Positions 17,721 to 26,925 of a DNA stretch of 64,000 bases are shown here, in pieces. The notes under the pieces were generated by a model. That model did not search any database. It was not told the origin of the DNA and saw only the letters and a list, made by a program, of their open reading frames with translations. Position numbers and translations under genes: made by a program. This DNA is from UBA6059 sp040222235 (GTDB lineage Bacteria > Bacteroidota > Bacteroidia > Cytophagales > Cyclobacteriaceae): positions 23,247 through 87,246 of the forward strand of contig JAVKDO010000131.1 of assembly GCA_040222235.1 (NCBI GenBank), read 5' to 3'. Position 1 is the first letter of the stretch; each line of letters opens with the position of its first letter.

Positions 17721-19343
17721 ATGCGAGTAGTCCTCCTCATTCTCTGTTTCCTGAGTACGCAGTGCTTTGCAGGTGACCCGTATCCAATTAATCCTAATGT
17801 TGACATCCAGCATTATCAATTTGATATTGATCTGTATCCTGAAGACAGCCGCATCGAAGTAGTCGCCAAAATAAGAATTGCGGTAGCGGGTGAGCAGTTG
17901 CAGCAGTTTTATCTCGATCTGGATGACCTCAACGATGATGGCACGGGGATGAAAATATCAAGTGTCGACTATAACGGAAAGTCGCTCGACATAGCTCATA
18001 CAGAGGATCGTATCTTCATCGACCTACCGGAATCTCTGGCTAAAGGAGCTGAATTTGAATTGACGATTGGTTATTCAGGATCGCCTAAGGATGGGCTGAT
18101 CATTTCTAAAAATGACAAAAAGCGAATCACTGTCTTTGGTGACAACTGGCCTAACAGAGCTCACTTCTGGCTCTCTACCATTGATCATCCTTCGGATAAG
18201 GCAACCGTAGACTTCTCAGTGAGTGTGCCGAGAGACTACCAAGTGATCGCGACAGGTCTCTTGCAAAAGGAAGAACCAATGTCTGGCAAAAGAACCAAAT
18301 ACTACTGGAGCAACTCAGTGCCAATCCCTACCAAAGTAATGGTCATGGGTGCCGGAGAGTTCGAAGTATCTGAGCAAGGTGAAGTAGCGGGTGCGCAAGT
18401 AAGTACATGGCTCTATAAGGGCGCTGGTAAGAAAGGTCTTCCTCTGTTCAAGGAGACGGTCAATATATTGGAATTCTTCTCCGATTGGATTGGTGAATAT
18501 CCTTATGCCAAGCTCGCACATGTGCAGTCGACTACACGCTATGGAGGAATGGAAAATGCTGGAAATATTTTCTACTATGAGGACATCACAAATAGTGAGG
18601 TGCCACGAGATCGCTTGATAGCACATGAAACGGCTCATCAGTGGTTTGGCAACTCAGCAAGCGAGAAGGACTGGCACCATGTGTGGCTCAGTGAAGGTTT
18701 TGCCACCTACATGACCATGATCTATGTTGAAAATAAAAAAGGTCTAGATGAGATGAAGATAGACCTAGAGAAAGCCCGAACTCGAGTGGTTGACTTTAAT
18801 AATAAGTCTCCGAAGAGTTCGGTGATTGATACCACAATCGTAGAACTGACCAAAGTACTCAATGCCAACAGCTATCAAAAAGGCGCCTGGTTCCTGCATA
18901 TGCTACGTCAGAAAGTGGGTGATGAGGTGTTTCAAGCCTCAGTGCGAGAGTACTATGCGACCTACCGGGAAAGTAATGCACTGACGGATGATTTTCGAGC
19001 CATAGTGGAGAAGAACAGCGATATGGAGTTAGCCTCCTTCTTCACCACTTGGCTTTACCGGCCTGATCTTCCAAAGTTAGAGTGGTCATGGAGACAAAGA
19101 GAAGGAGATCAAAGAGTGGGTATCCGAATAAAGCAATCGCAGATGAGAGCATATGATGGTCTGGAAGTCGAGGTAGCTATCCATGTGGCAAATCGAGATA
19201 AGCCAATGATCAAAACCATACAAATAAACTCCACCTCCAAGGAGTACTCCTATCTGGTCAATGGTGGTGTCGATCGGGTTGAGATCGATCCTGAGCGAAG
19301 GCTTCTCTTTGAAGGAGAGTATACTAAAGATGCAACGCAGTAA
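17721..19343 (+). CDS. Exported M1-family metallopeptidase
   Basis: A 540-residue aminopeptidase-like protein with a signal peptide (VVLLILCFLSTQCFAG). It has the M1 beta-sandwich N-domain, the substrate-binding GGMENAG motif (near 277) and the gluzincin signature HETAHQWFGN (HExxH) with the third zinc ligand in WLSEGFATY. It is shorter than PepN-type M1 enzymes because the large C-terminal domain is missing, a form common in Bacteroidota. It probably acts in the periplasm on peptides. The 3' end overlaps the following GNAT gene by 14 bp. It contains two iterated motifs (17878 and 18024). Confidence 0.9.
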   Translation: MRVVLLILCFLSTQCFAGDPYPINPNVDIQHYQFDIDLYPEDSRIEVVAKIRIAVAGEQLQQFYLDLDDLNDDGTGMKISSVDYNGKSLDIAHTEDRIFIDLPESLAKGAEFELTIGYSGSPKDGLIISKNDKKRITVFGDNWPNRAHFWLSTIDHPSDKATVDFSVSVPRDYQVIATGLLQKEEPMSGKRTKYYWSNSVPIPTKVMVMGAGEFEVSEQGEVAGAQVSTWLYKGAGKKGLPLFKETVNILEFFSDWIGEYPYAKLAHVQSTTRYGGMENAGNIFYYEDITNSEVPRDRLIAHETAHQWFGNSASEKDWHHVWLSEGFATYMTMIYVENKKGLDEMKIDLEKARTRVVDFNNKSPKSSVIDTTIVELTKVLNANSYQKGAWFLHMLRQKVGDEVFQASVREYYATYRESNALTDDFRAIVEKNSDMELASFFTTWLYRPDLPKLEWSWRQREGDQRVGIRIKQSQMRAYDGLEVEVAIHVANRDKPMIKTIQINSTSKEYSYLVNGGVDRVEIDPERRLLFEGEYTKDATQ

Positions 19344-19773
19344 AGTCAAAGTTAGGCGCGGTACAATCGAAGAGGCTGTAAGTCTCTCCAGACTGATCCC
19401 AGAATTTGAAAATCCCGCAGGAGCGGAGACTTACCGAAGTAGATTAGAAGGGAGAGATCATCTCATCCTCATCGCAGAGTTGGATCAGCCTTGCGGCTTC
19501 AAGGTGGGTTACAATAGAGAAGCGGATGGCTCCTTCTATTCCTGGATGGGAGGTGTACTTCCCGACTATCGCCGACATAGAGTAGCACAAGCCCTTGCAG
19601 ATGAGATGGAGACTTATTGTCGTACTACAGGTTACGCATATATCAGAATGAAAACCCGGAATGAGCATAAAGCCATGCTACAGTTTGCCTTGCACAATGG
19701 TTTTCACTTGATCGGATTCAAAGCATATTCCGATCTGATGAAATCTCGTATCTTATTGGAAAAGAAACTATGA
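19330..19773 (+). CDS. GNAT family N-acetyltransferase
   Basis: A 147-residue single-domain GNAT enzyme that transfers an acetyl group from acetyl-CoA. VRRGTIEEAVSLSRLIPEF is the first strand-helix, ILIAELDQPCGFKVGY the middle sheet, GVLPDYRRHRVAQALADEME contains the acetyl-CoA loop (R-R-H-R-V-A, variant of Q/RxxGxG/A), and YIRMKTRNEHKAMLQFALHNGFHLIGF is the C-terminal part. The frame opens upstream at 19261, but that part lies inside the M1 gene; the ATG at 19330 overlaps its end and looks coupled. Acceptor is unknown. Confidence 0.8.
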   Translation: MQRSKVKVRRGTIEEAVSLSRLIPEFENPAGAETYRSRLEGRDHLILIAELDQPCGFKVGYNREADGSFYSWMGGVLPDYRRHRVAQALADEMETYCRTTGYAYIRMKTRNEHKAMLQFALHNGFHLIGFKAYSDLMKSRILLEKKL

Positions 19774-20183
19774 CACGAGGCTACTCAGGCACCCCGCTCC
19801 TCAAGAAGCTAGGCATCAAATCCGGATACAGTTGTATTGCCATCAATCCGCCAGCGCCGTACCTCGAGTGGCTCGGAGAACTACCCGAAGGAGCTCACTT
19901 CGAAGGAGCTACAGCACCGTATGATTTCATTCATTGGTTTGTTACCACTAATGAAGAGTTGACCAATCGGCTGACTGACGTAGTTCCTATACTTAAGTCG
20001 ACAGGAATGGTCTGGGTCTCTTGGCCCAAAGGATCATCTAACATCCAAACCGACATCAATCGCGATCTCATCCGCACCCATCTGCTTCAAAACTCAGACT
20101 TGGTCGACATCAAAGTGTGTGCTGTAAGTGATGACTGGTCAGGATTAAAGTTTATGATTAGGAAAGAAAAACGGAAAGTCTAA
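19770..20183 (+). CDS. DUF3052 family protein
   Basis: A 137-residue protein that matches the DUF3052 pattern: it begins TRGYSGTPLLKKLGIKSGYS and ends with VWVSWPKGSSNIQTDINRD plus VCAVSDDWSGLKFMIRK. The family is small, cytoplasmic and uncharacterised. The ATG overlaps the stop of the GNAT gene by 4 bp (ATGA), so it is the third gene of the M1-GNAT-DUF3052 unit. An imperfect inverted repeat follows directly after the stop. Confidence 0.8.
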   Translation: MTRGYSGTPLLKKLGIKSGYSCIAINPPAPYLEWLGELPEGAHFEGATAPYDFIHWFVTTNEELTNRLTDVVPILKSTGMVWVSWPKGSSNIQTDINRDLIRTHLLQNSDLVDIKVCAVSDDWSGLKFMIRKEKRKV

Positions 20184-20242
20184 TTGAAAATGGAGAGTTG
20201 ATAATGAATAATGAAGGGGTTTTCAATTCTCAATTTTCAATT
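20182..20242. repeat. Imperfect 20-bp inverted repeat between convergent genes
   Basis: AATTGAAAATGGAGAGTTGA (20182-20201) pairs with TCAATTCTCAATTTTCAATT (20223-20242) at 18 of 20 positions, with a 21-base AT-rich loop. The right arm overlaps the last four codons and stop of the alkaline phosphatase gene. It may be a bidirectional terminator or a dispersed AT-rich repeat. Confidence 0.6.
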
Positions 20243-21465
20243 GACTCAAACTCCTTCAGCCCTAGTATCCTCCCGAGTATTTTAGGAATATCTGTATTAT
20301 CAATCTTGCCCCCAAACTTGTCAGCGTGAGGGCCATAAGCAAAAAGCGGAACAGGCTGTCCCGTATGGCCAGTCGTTGACCAGTTGATGCTGACACCATC
20401 CCGCATATTACCCTGAGAGAAAGTCAGTCCACCGGTCTCATGGTCGGCTGTGATGATCACTAGCGTTTGACCATCCTTCTCTGCAAATGCTAAAGCCGCA
20501 GCAATTGCATCATCCATTTGTTTTAAATGTGCTGTGAGATAATCCGCATCATTGATATGACCACCATTGTCTGTACCCTCCTGCTCCACCATCAGGAAGA
20601 ACCCATCGCGTTTGTCCAGTCGAGTGATAGCTGCATTAGTTAGTTCGAACAAAGTCGGCTCGTTTTCAAGAAACTCTACCTGCTCTGCTCTCATATCAGT
20701 CGCCAAATTTTCAAAGAGCGCGAGTACAAGTGTATCATTTGCGGTAGCAAGTTGCTCTTTCTTACGCACCACATCATAGCCCACCTGAGTGGCCATTTTT
20801 TCTACTGACTTCTTCTGTAGAGGGTAGATGCCTTCAAAACCACCAGTGGAGCCAGCCATGAAGTTGACTCGATGATCCAGCATTTGCGCCGCTACTTCGA
20901 TCATCATATCTCTGGCTGGTACATGCGAAGCAAATGATGCAGGTGAAGCATCTGTGATAGCGCTGGTGGTGACTAGACCGGTCATCCAGTCTCGCTTTTG
21001 GAGCGCTTCTAAGATCGTCAAGCGTACGACGCTATCAGGTGTCATAGCGATCATCTTATTATCAGTCTTGTAGCCCGTGGCGATTGCGGTAGCTCCAGCT
21101 GCCGAGTCTGTGATCAGACTATCCCCGGCGGGCTTGGTCTGCACAAGTCCCACGACTGGTGCTCTCTCCATGTTGAGTTTTCCGGTAGGACCATAGTAGC
21201 GATATCTTGTGAGCTCCACTTGATTGATACCCATACCATCTCCAATGAAGAGGATTACATTTTTCACGGTAGTGTCTGAGACCAACGGAAGTGGTACTCC
21301 GCTCGCCTCGAACTGTTCCTCAGGCATTAGCTTGGCGCCATATTTCTCCTTAACCAGGCCAAACCCTTGCATCTCGAGCAATAGGTAAACAAACAGCAAC
21401 CCAAAAGCCACACTCAACCCAAGCATGCCTGAGATTCTGAGGAATATTTTTAGATACTTATTCAT
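20230..21465 (-). CDS. phoA: Alkaline phosphatase (PhoA family), membrane-anchored
   Basis: A 411-residue phosphomonoesterase. The N-terminus has one hydrophobic helix (ISGMLGLSVAFGLLFVYLLL) that works as signal peptide or anchor. NVILFIGDGMGINQVELTRY holds the first metal Asp, ITDSAAGATAIATGYKTD the nucleophilic Ser, ATSHVPAR-like ASFASHVPARDM the next metal ligands, VEQEGTDNGGHINDADY and ITADHETGGLTFSQG the zinc-binding Asp/His/His; TGHTGQPVPLFAYGPHA is the final His site. It would release phosphate in the periplasm. It is divergent from the M61 peptidase, with 121 bp between starts. Three TT(C/G)CGGTAG motifs lie in its 5' half. Confidence 0.88.
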   Translation of the reverse strand: MNKYLKIFLRISGMLGLSVAFGLLFVYLLLEMQGFGLVKEKYGAKLMPEEQFEASGVPLPLVSDTTVKNVILFIGDGMGINQVELTRYRYYGPTGKLNMERAPVVGLVQTKPAGDSLITDSAAGATAIATGYKTDNKMIAMTPDSVVRLTILEALQKRDWMTGLVTTSAITDASPASFASHVPARDMMIEVAAQMLDHRVNFMAGSTGGFEGIYPLQKKSVEKMATQVGYDVVRKKEQLATANDTLVLALFENLATDMRAEQVEFLENEPTLFELTNAAITRLDKRDGFFLMVEQEGTDNGGHINDADYLTAHLKQMDDAIAAALAFAEKDGQTLVIITADHETGGLTFSQGNMRDGVSINWSTTGHTGQPVPLFAYGPHADKFGGKIDNTDIPKILGRILGLKEFESIEN

Positions 21466-21586
21466 CCTATTGGTCGTTTTTCCGTTTCCAGTATTAATAA
21501 AGGCAGGCTTGGATTACCTTGCTGCTCAATTTACGATCAAGGCAGCTCAGCGCAAAATTAGATTTCTCATACTTTCATCCTTATAC

Positions 21587-23434
21587 ATGTTTCGATTATT
21601 GTTAGGCCTAACTCTGGTCTTTTCCATTGGCTCTGTCACCGCCCAATCCAATACTTCTAATAAATATTCCGTATACATCGACCTTACCGATGTACAGAAT
21701 GATGAGCTCAAAGTCACCATACAAACGCCTCCTGTGGACAGTGACTACATCGAGTTTCAAATGCCCAAAATGGTACCCGGTACCTATGCCGTTTATGATT
21801 TCGGTAGATTCATGAGCCGCTTTGAAGCGTTCAACTTAGATGGTGAGTTGATGGTGGTAGACAGCCTCTCCCCCAACCGTCGTAAAATCAACGACGCACA
21901 ATCACTCGCTCAAATCAGCTATTGGATAGAGGATAGCTACGATACTGACAAGAGCAACTTTATTTTTGAGCCGGCTGGCACCAACATAGAGGCTGGTGAT
22001 AATTTCGTGCTCAACACCTACGGATTTATCGGGTATCTAGAGGATATGAAAGAGACTCCCTACGAGGTGGTTTTCAAGAAACCAACAGGCTTTTTTGGAG
22101 CCTCCGCGTTGATCAAGAATTCGTCAGATAGCATCAAGGATGTATTTACGGCTAGTAACTATTTTAATCTTGCTGACAGCCCCATCATGTACAGTGTTCC
22201 GGATACGGTCAATGTGGAAGTGGGAGGGGCAGACATTCTAGTCTCGGTGTATTCTCCCAACGGCGTATTGACGGCCGATTTTGTGACTGAAAATGTCAGC
22301 GAGATACTCGAGGCAACACAATCATACCTTGGCGGTACGCTACCTGTGGATCGATATGCATTCCTCATCCATCTGCTGGATCGCAATAGCGGCTCGGGTG
22401 GTTTCGGGGCACTCGAGCATTCTTATTCTTCGCTATATAGCCTACCGGAATTCAACCCGGCGATGCTGGCACAAACCATTCGGGATGTTGCAGCACACGA
22501 ATTTCTGCATATCATCACACCACTCAATATCCATGCAGAAGAGATTGGTAATTTTGACTTCATCAATCCAAGGATGTCCAAGCATCTCTGGCTCTACGAA
22601 GGCGTGACAGAGTACTTTTCCGGTCATATACAGGTACATGAAGGTGTCATGTCACTACCGCAATATGTAAATGTGCTAAAAAGTAAAATTGAGCAATCTC
22701 AGGCATTCAAAGATGAGTTGCCATTTACTGAACTCAGTCTGGGTGCATTAGATGAGCATGAAGACCAGTACCCTAATGTCTACCAAAAAGGAGCATTGAT
22801 TGGCATGGCGCTGGACATCAAGCTGCACGAATGGTCGGATGGAAAATACGCACTAAGGCAGCTCATGGCTGACCTGTCTAAAAAATATGGCAAAGACATC
22901 TCTTTCAAAGACGAAGAACTATTTGGTGAGATCGGATCATTGACTGATGCGAGTATTGAAGCATTCTTAATTAAGTATGTGCAGGAGCCAAATACACTGC
23001 CTTATGAAGAACTGTTTGAGACCGTAGGGATCGATTATCAGCTACCGGAGACCGTGAATGCTATCACGCTAGGCAATGTCAACTTCACCGTTGATGGTGA
23101 GACGCAGCGCTTTGTCGTCAGCAACCTTGCAGGTATGAATCCATTTGGGCATGAATTGGGCTACCAGGCGAACGATCAACTGCTCTCACTCAACAAGCAA
23201 GAAGTCAATTTTAGCAATTATCTACCCATCTTCGAGGAATTCAAATCCACTGCTCAGCCCGGAGATAAGGTGCAAGTGCTCGTACTGCGAGAGATCAAGG
23301 GCAAGAAGAAAAAGGTCAAATTGAAAGCAAAGGCTATGGAAGTCGAAACGAAAACCGGCTTTGAGTTAACCTTGATAAACAATCCAAGTCCTCAGCAGTC
23401 AGCGCTTAGAAACAAATGGCTGGGGCGTGAGTAA
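21587..23434 (+). CDS. Exported M61-family glycyl-aminopeptidase-like protein with PDZ domain
   Basis: A 615-residue protein starting MFRLLLGLTLVFSIGSVTAQ (signal peptide). It has the M61 N-domain (YSVYIDLTDV, MPKMVPGTYAVYDFGRFM), the zinc signature HEFLHIITPLNIH (HExxH) with the third ligand in WLYEGVTEYFSG, and a C-terminal PDZ-like region (LGYQANDQLLSLNKQEV). The longer frame from 21425 overlaps the alkaline phosphatase start and lacks a signal sequence at its N-terminus, so 21587 is chosen. It is likely periplasmic and cleaves N-terminal glycine or alanine. Two iterated motifs (22442, 22655) are in the gene. Confidence 0.9.
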   Translation: MFRLLLGLTLVFSIGSVTAQSNTSNKYSVYIDLTDVQNDELKVTIQTPPVDSDYIEFQMPKMVPGTYAVYDFGRFMSRFEAFNLDGELMVVDSLSPNRRKINDAQSLAQISYWIEDSYDTDKSNFIFEPAGTNIEAGDNFVLNTYGFIGYLEDMKETPYEVVFKKPTGFFGASALIKNSSDSIKDVFTASNYFNLADSPIMYSVPDTVNVEVGGADILVSVYSPNGVLTADFVTENVSEILEATQSYLGGTLPVDRYAFLIHLLDRNSGSGGFGALEHSYSSLYSLPEFNPAMLAQTIRDVAAHEFLHIITPLNIHAEEIGNFDFINPRMSKHLWLYEGVTEYFSGHIQVHEGVMSLPQYVNVLKSKIEQSQAFKDELPFTELSLGALDEHEDQYPNVYQKGALIGMALDIKLHEWSDGKYALRQLMADLSKKYGKDISFKDEELFGEIGSLTDASIEAFLIKYVQEPNTLPYEELFETVGIDYQLPETVNAITLGNVNFTVDGETQRFVVSNLAGMNPFGHELGYQANDQLLSLNKQEVNFSNYLPIFEEFKSTAQPGDKVQVLVLREIKGKKKKVKLKAKAMEVETKTGFELTLINNPSPQQSALRNKWLGRE

Positions 23435-23492
23435 TAGTATCTAAGATTGACCAAAGTATCAGGATCATCAATATTTTGTAACTTAGTGATAG

Positions 23493-23702
23493 ATGACTGT
23501 AGAAAGAAAAGAGAACGAGCTAGTAGTAAGAGTCTCCACCAGCGGAGATTTATCTAAAGTTCAAGCCATTTTGGATTACCTGCGGTATGAGGAACTCACG
23601 GCAGAGTGTACTGCGACTGACGAGCTAGCTCAGCAACTAGCTACTGAAGCCAAAAAAGGGCGCTGGGAAAGATCCAAAAACCGCTTGGCCATCCATGAAT
23701 AA
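23493..23702 (+). CDS. Putative antitoxin of a PIN-domain toxin pair
   Basis: A 69-residue acidic-to-basic small protein with no family I can name. It starts TVERKENELVVRVSTSGDLSKVQAILDYLRYEEL, predicted beta-beta-helix, and ends with a basic stretch (EAKKGRWERSKNRLAIHE) that may bind DNA or wrap the toxin. Its last codons overlap the PIN gene by 8 bp, the usual arrangement for a type II antitoxin upstream of its VapC-like toxin. TATTTTG upstream, with a TTG 22 bases earlier, resembles a promoter with a one-base-short -7 spacer. Confidence 0.65.
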   Translation: MTVERKENELVVRVSTSGDLSKVQAILDYLRYEELTAECTATDELAQQLATEAKKGRWERSKNRLAIHE

Positions 23703-24150
23703 AATAGTTGTTGATACCAATATTATCTTCAGCGCTTTATTAAACACCAATAGTCGTATAGGCCAGTTACTAATCCATTCGGGAGAGATTTTTGATTTCT
23801 TCGCTCCAGAATACTTACGCGAAGAAATCTTCGAGCACAAAGCAAGACTTCAAGTTCTTATTAAGCAGGATGATACAGGTTTTTTGGAGCTTTATGAATC
23901 CATTATTCGTCATGTAAATATCATTAGTGGATCTCTGATTGATGAAAAATGCTGGTCAATTGCTAAAAACCTATGTCAAAGAGTCGATAAGGATGACACG
24001 GAATTTGTGGCCTGTACGGAACTAATAAATGGGCTGTTGTGGACAGGCGATCTCAAGTTAATCAATGGACTACAGCGGCAAGGTTATGACAGGTGCATCA
24101 CTACTGATGCTCTATTTGACAAGTATACTAAGAATAAGAAAGCACAATGA
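23695..24150 (+). CDS. PIN-domain ribonuclease toxin (VapC-like)
   Basis: A 151-residue PIN protein of the subgroup with the motif KIVVDTNIIFSALL at the N-terminus (first Asp plus Asn). Further acidic residues are in PEYLREEIFEH (Glu near 43), VDKDDTEFVACTELINGLLWTGDLKL (Asp/Glu cluster near 101-120). These four acidic positions form the metal site of PIN endoribonucleases. It follows and overlaps a small upstream gene, so it is probably the toxin of a type II pair that cleaves RNA. No repeat or mobile element is visible next to it. Confidence 0.82.
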   Translation: MNKIVVDTNIIFSALLNTNSRIGQLLIHSGEIFDFFAPEYLREEIFEHKARLQVLIKQDDTGFLELYESIIRHVNIISGSLIDEKCWSIAKNLCQRVDKDDTEFVACTELINGLLWTGDLKLINGLQRQGYDRCITTDALFDKYTKNKKAQ

Positions 24151-24181
24151 CTCCTCTAGATAGTGAATCAGATGACCCAAT

Positions 24182-24280
24182 CTATCTTCCAGTCGTCGAT
24201 GTTGGGGCAGGCTCATCCTGACAGGCCGCTACCGCAATCATTATCATCACGTACAGAAGAATACTCACTCTCATCATCAT
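24182..24280 (-). CDS. Possible 32-residue lipoprotein
   Basis: The minus strand carries ATG ATG ATG at 24280-24272 and a frame of 32 codons to TAG at 24182. The translation has a basic residue, a hydrophobic core (VSILLYVMIMIAVAAC) with a lipobox (VAAC) and a short polar tail (QDEPAPTSTTGR). That is the exact shape of a minimal lipoprotein. It lies between the convergent-free ends of the PIN gene and the M14 gene, antisense to neither. No ribosome-binding site stands out. The TTGCGGTAG motif is part of its lipobox codons. It could be chance; conservation would decide. Confidence 0.35.
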   Translation of the reverse strand: MMMRVSILLYVMIMIAVAACQDEPAPTSTTGR

Positions 24281-24368
24281 CAGAATTACACTATCGGCAG
24301 CCAATCACTATTGATGGCTGAAAGCCCAAATAATAATTTTCTATCTTCATTTCCTAATCAACTGACCT

Positions 24369-26921
24369 ATGAAGCAACTAATTACTCTTTCTCTCATCCT
24401 CCTCTCAGGAATAGTCCTCGCACAGGACCTAACGATGGACTACTATCTCGATCTGGACAAGCACCAATACGATGATAATGTACCTACTCCTGAAGATATC
24501 ATTGGCTATGTGCCGGGCGAATGGCATGTAGGTCATGACCAGCTTGCCTATTATTTTAGAGCCCTAGGTGATGCCAGTCCAAGAGTAAAAATAGTGCCTT
24601 ACGGTCGTACCCACGAAAACCGTCCTCTGATGGTCGCCATCATCACATCCGAGCGGAATCATGCACGCATGGATGAGATCAAATCAAGGCATTTGCAGAA
24701 CGCTGACCCCAGCCAAAACATCACATTGGGTGAAGATGATCCTGCCATTGTCTGGTTAGGACATAGTATTCATGGTAATGAAGCCAGTGGATCCAATGCC
24801 TCGATGCTCACGGCCTATCACTTCGCCGCGGCAATCGATCAACCCACACAAGACTTGCTGGACAATACAGTCATCATGATCGACCCATCGATCAACCCTG
24901 ACGGACTCAACCGTTTCGCCAGCTGGGTCAACAGCCATAAATCAAAGCAGGAGGTGCCAGATAACAATACCCGTGAGCACAACGAAACTTTTCCAAGAGG
25001 ACGAACTAACCACTATTGGTTTGATCTCAACCGTGACTGGCTGCCTCTGACGCAACCTGAGTCTCAAGGCCGAATCGCCAAAATCCAGGAATGGAAGCCC
25101 AATATCCTGACTGATCATCATGAGATGGGCACCAACTCATCATTCCACTTCTCCCCAGGTGAGCCAACAAGGGTACACCCAATGATCCCACAGAAGAATC
25201 AAGATCTGACCTACAAAGTCGCCGACTATCATGCCAAGTTCTTTGACGATAGAGGAGCACTCTACTACTCTGCTGAGAATTTTGATGACTACTATATTGG
25301 TCGTGGACCCACCTATCTCGACTTCAATGGTGGAGTAGCCATTCTATTCGAGCAAGCCAGTAGCCGAGGTTTCGAACAAAACAGCGATAATGGCATCCTA
25401 CAGTTCCAGTTCAGTATCCTGAATCACTTTACCGCAGGGCAGTCCACGGTACAGGCTGGGTATGAGATGCGCAAAGAACTACTCGACTATCAGAATGAGT
25501 ACTACAAATCTGCCATAGAGGCTGCAGGCAGTGATGCAGTGAAAGCCTATGTATTCGGCACAAGTGACGATCAATACGCTACGCAGAAGCTCGCCGAAGT
25601 TGTGGATCGTCATGGCATTGAGCTATTCTCATTAGCCAAAGACGTATCATCTGGAGGAGCAAGTTTCGAGAAAGAAAAGGCCTTTGTAGTGCCGATGAAT
25701 CAAGCGCAGTACCGACTCATTCACGGCATATTTGAGAAGCGTAGCACGTTCAAAGACAGTCTATTTTACGATATTTCTGGTTGGACCTTCCCATTAGCAT
25801 TTGGGTTACCGAACGCAAGCCTGTCGTCAAGACAATACACTGTAGATCTCAAGGGAGCTGCCTATAGCCAAGCCGAAATGGCATCATCGAAAGTGGCGCA
25901 AAGCGAGTATGCTTACGCTTTCGAGTGGAGTGAGTACCTCGCACCTAAGGCATTAAATATGCTGCTAAGCGAAGGTATCATCGCTAAGGTGTCTATGATC
26001 CCCTTTGGCGAGAAGGGTGGCCGACAGTTTGACCGAGGTACGATCACAGTAGCTGTCAAATCTCAAGCACAGTCTTCTGCAGATCTCAGAGATATTATGC
26101 AGCAGGTAGCTGATGGCACGGGAATAGAAGTCGCCTCATTATCATCCGGCTATACAACTGGAACTAATCTTGGTAGCAACCAATTTGGAAGGCTAAATCA
26201 GCCAAGCATCATCGTGCCGATAGGTGCAGGTGTCAATAGCTATGATGCAGGTGAAGTGTGGCATCTATTTGATACGCGATACGAAATCCCAGTCAGCTTA
26301 GTGGATGTGAACCAGCTGGATCGCCTCGATCTCAACGATTACACCACGATGATCATGGTTGATGGTAATTACAACGCCCTATCGGAAAAAGTGACTTCAG
26401 AGATTGGTGGTTGGGTAAAGCGAGGAAATACGCTCATTGCTTTTGAGCGTGCGCTGTACTGGTTGAAGAGCAAGGGCTGGGTAGATTTTGATCAACCCAA
26501 ACTGTCTGCAGATGTCAATAATGTGCCTTATGAACTATTTAGAAGAAAGACCGGTGCAAGGGTGCTGGCAGGATCGATATTGGAAGCAGATGTAGACACC
26601 ACGCATCCATTACTATTTGGATACGGGCAAGCGAAAATGCCGATCTTCAAAGCCAATAAAGTGATCTATACGACCGAAAAAAGCACCATGGCTCATCCGA
26701 TCAGATACGGCAGCAACCCAATGATCTCGGGCTATGCCCACCCCGAAGATTTAGCGGCATTGAGTGGGACTCCCGCCACCCTACTGCAGAGTGTGGGTAG
26801 CGGTCGGATCATCGGCTTCAATGACAACACCAACTTCCGTGCTTACTGGTATGGCACTAACAAGCTATTGGCTAACGCTGTATTCTTTGGTCCTTTGGTG
26901 AGCGGTGCAACAATGAGGTAG
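24369..26921 (+). CDS. Exported M14-family zinc carboxypeptidase
   Basis: An 850-residue protein with a signal peptide (QLITLSLILLSGIVLAQ). The M14 domain fills the first half: WLGHSIHGNEASGS (His-x-x-Glu zinc ligands, about 135), IDPSINPDGLNRF, FDLNRDWLPLTQPES and ILTDHHEMGTNS (third zinc His region), with the catalytic Glu likely in AILFEQASSRG. The C-terminal half has a GATase1-like or Rossmann region (DLNDYTTMIMVDGNY, IGGWVKRGNTLIAFE). This two-part design is common in exported Bacteroidota M14 proteins. It stands alone, upstream of a convergent toxin-antitoxin pair. Confidence 0.88.
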   Translation: MKQLITLSLILLSGIVLAQDLTMDYYLDLDKHQYDDNVPTPEDIIGYVPGEWHVGHDQLAYYFRALGDASPRVKIVPYGRTHENRPLMVAIITSERNHARMDEIKSRHLQNADPSQNITLGEDDPAIVWLGHSIHGNEASGSNASMLTAYHFAAAIDQPTQDLLDNTVIMIDPSINPDGLNRFASWVNSHKSKQEVPDNNTREHNETFPRGRTNHYWFDLNRDWLPLTQPESQGRIAKIQEWKPNILTDHHEMGTNSSFHFSPGEPTRVHPMIPQKNQDLTYKVADYHAKFFDDRGALYYSAENFDDYYIGRGPTYLDFNGGVAILFEQASSRGFEQNSDNGILQFQFSILNHFTAGQSTVQAGYEMRKELLDYQNEYYKSAIEAAGSDAVKAYVFGTSDDQYATQKLAEVVDRHGIELFSLAKDVSSGGASFEKEKAFVVPMNQAQYRLIHGIFEKRSTFKDSLFYDISGWTFPLAFGLPNASLSSRQYTVDLKGAAYSQAEMASSKVAQSEYAYAFEWSEYLAPKALNMLLSEGIIAKVSMIPFGEKGGRQFDRGTITVAVKSQAQSSADLRDIMQQVADGTGIEVASLSSGYTTGTNLGSNQFGRLNQPSIIVPIGAGVNSYDAGEVWHLFDTRYEIPVSLVDVNQLDRLDLNDYTTMIMVDGNYNALSEKVTSEIGGWVKRGNTLIAFERALYWLKSKGWVDFDQPKLSADVNNVPYELFRRKTGARVLAGSILEADVDTTHPLLFGYGQAKMPIFKANKVIYTTEKSTMAHPIRYGSNPMISGYAHPEDLAALSGTPATLLQSVGSGRIIGFNDNTNFRAYWYGTNKLLANAVFFGPLVSGATMR

Positions 26922-26925
26922 GTGT

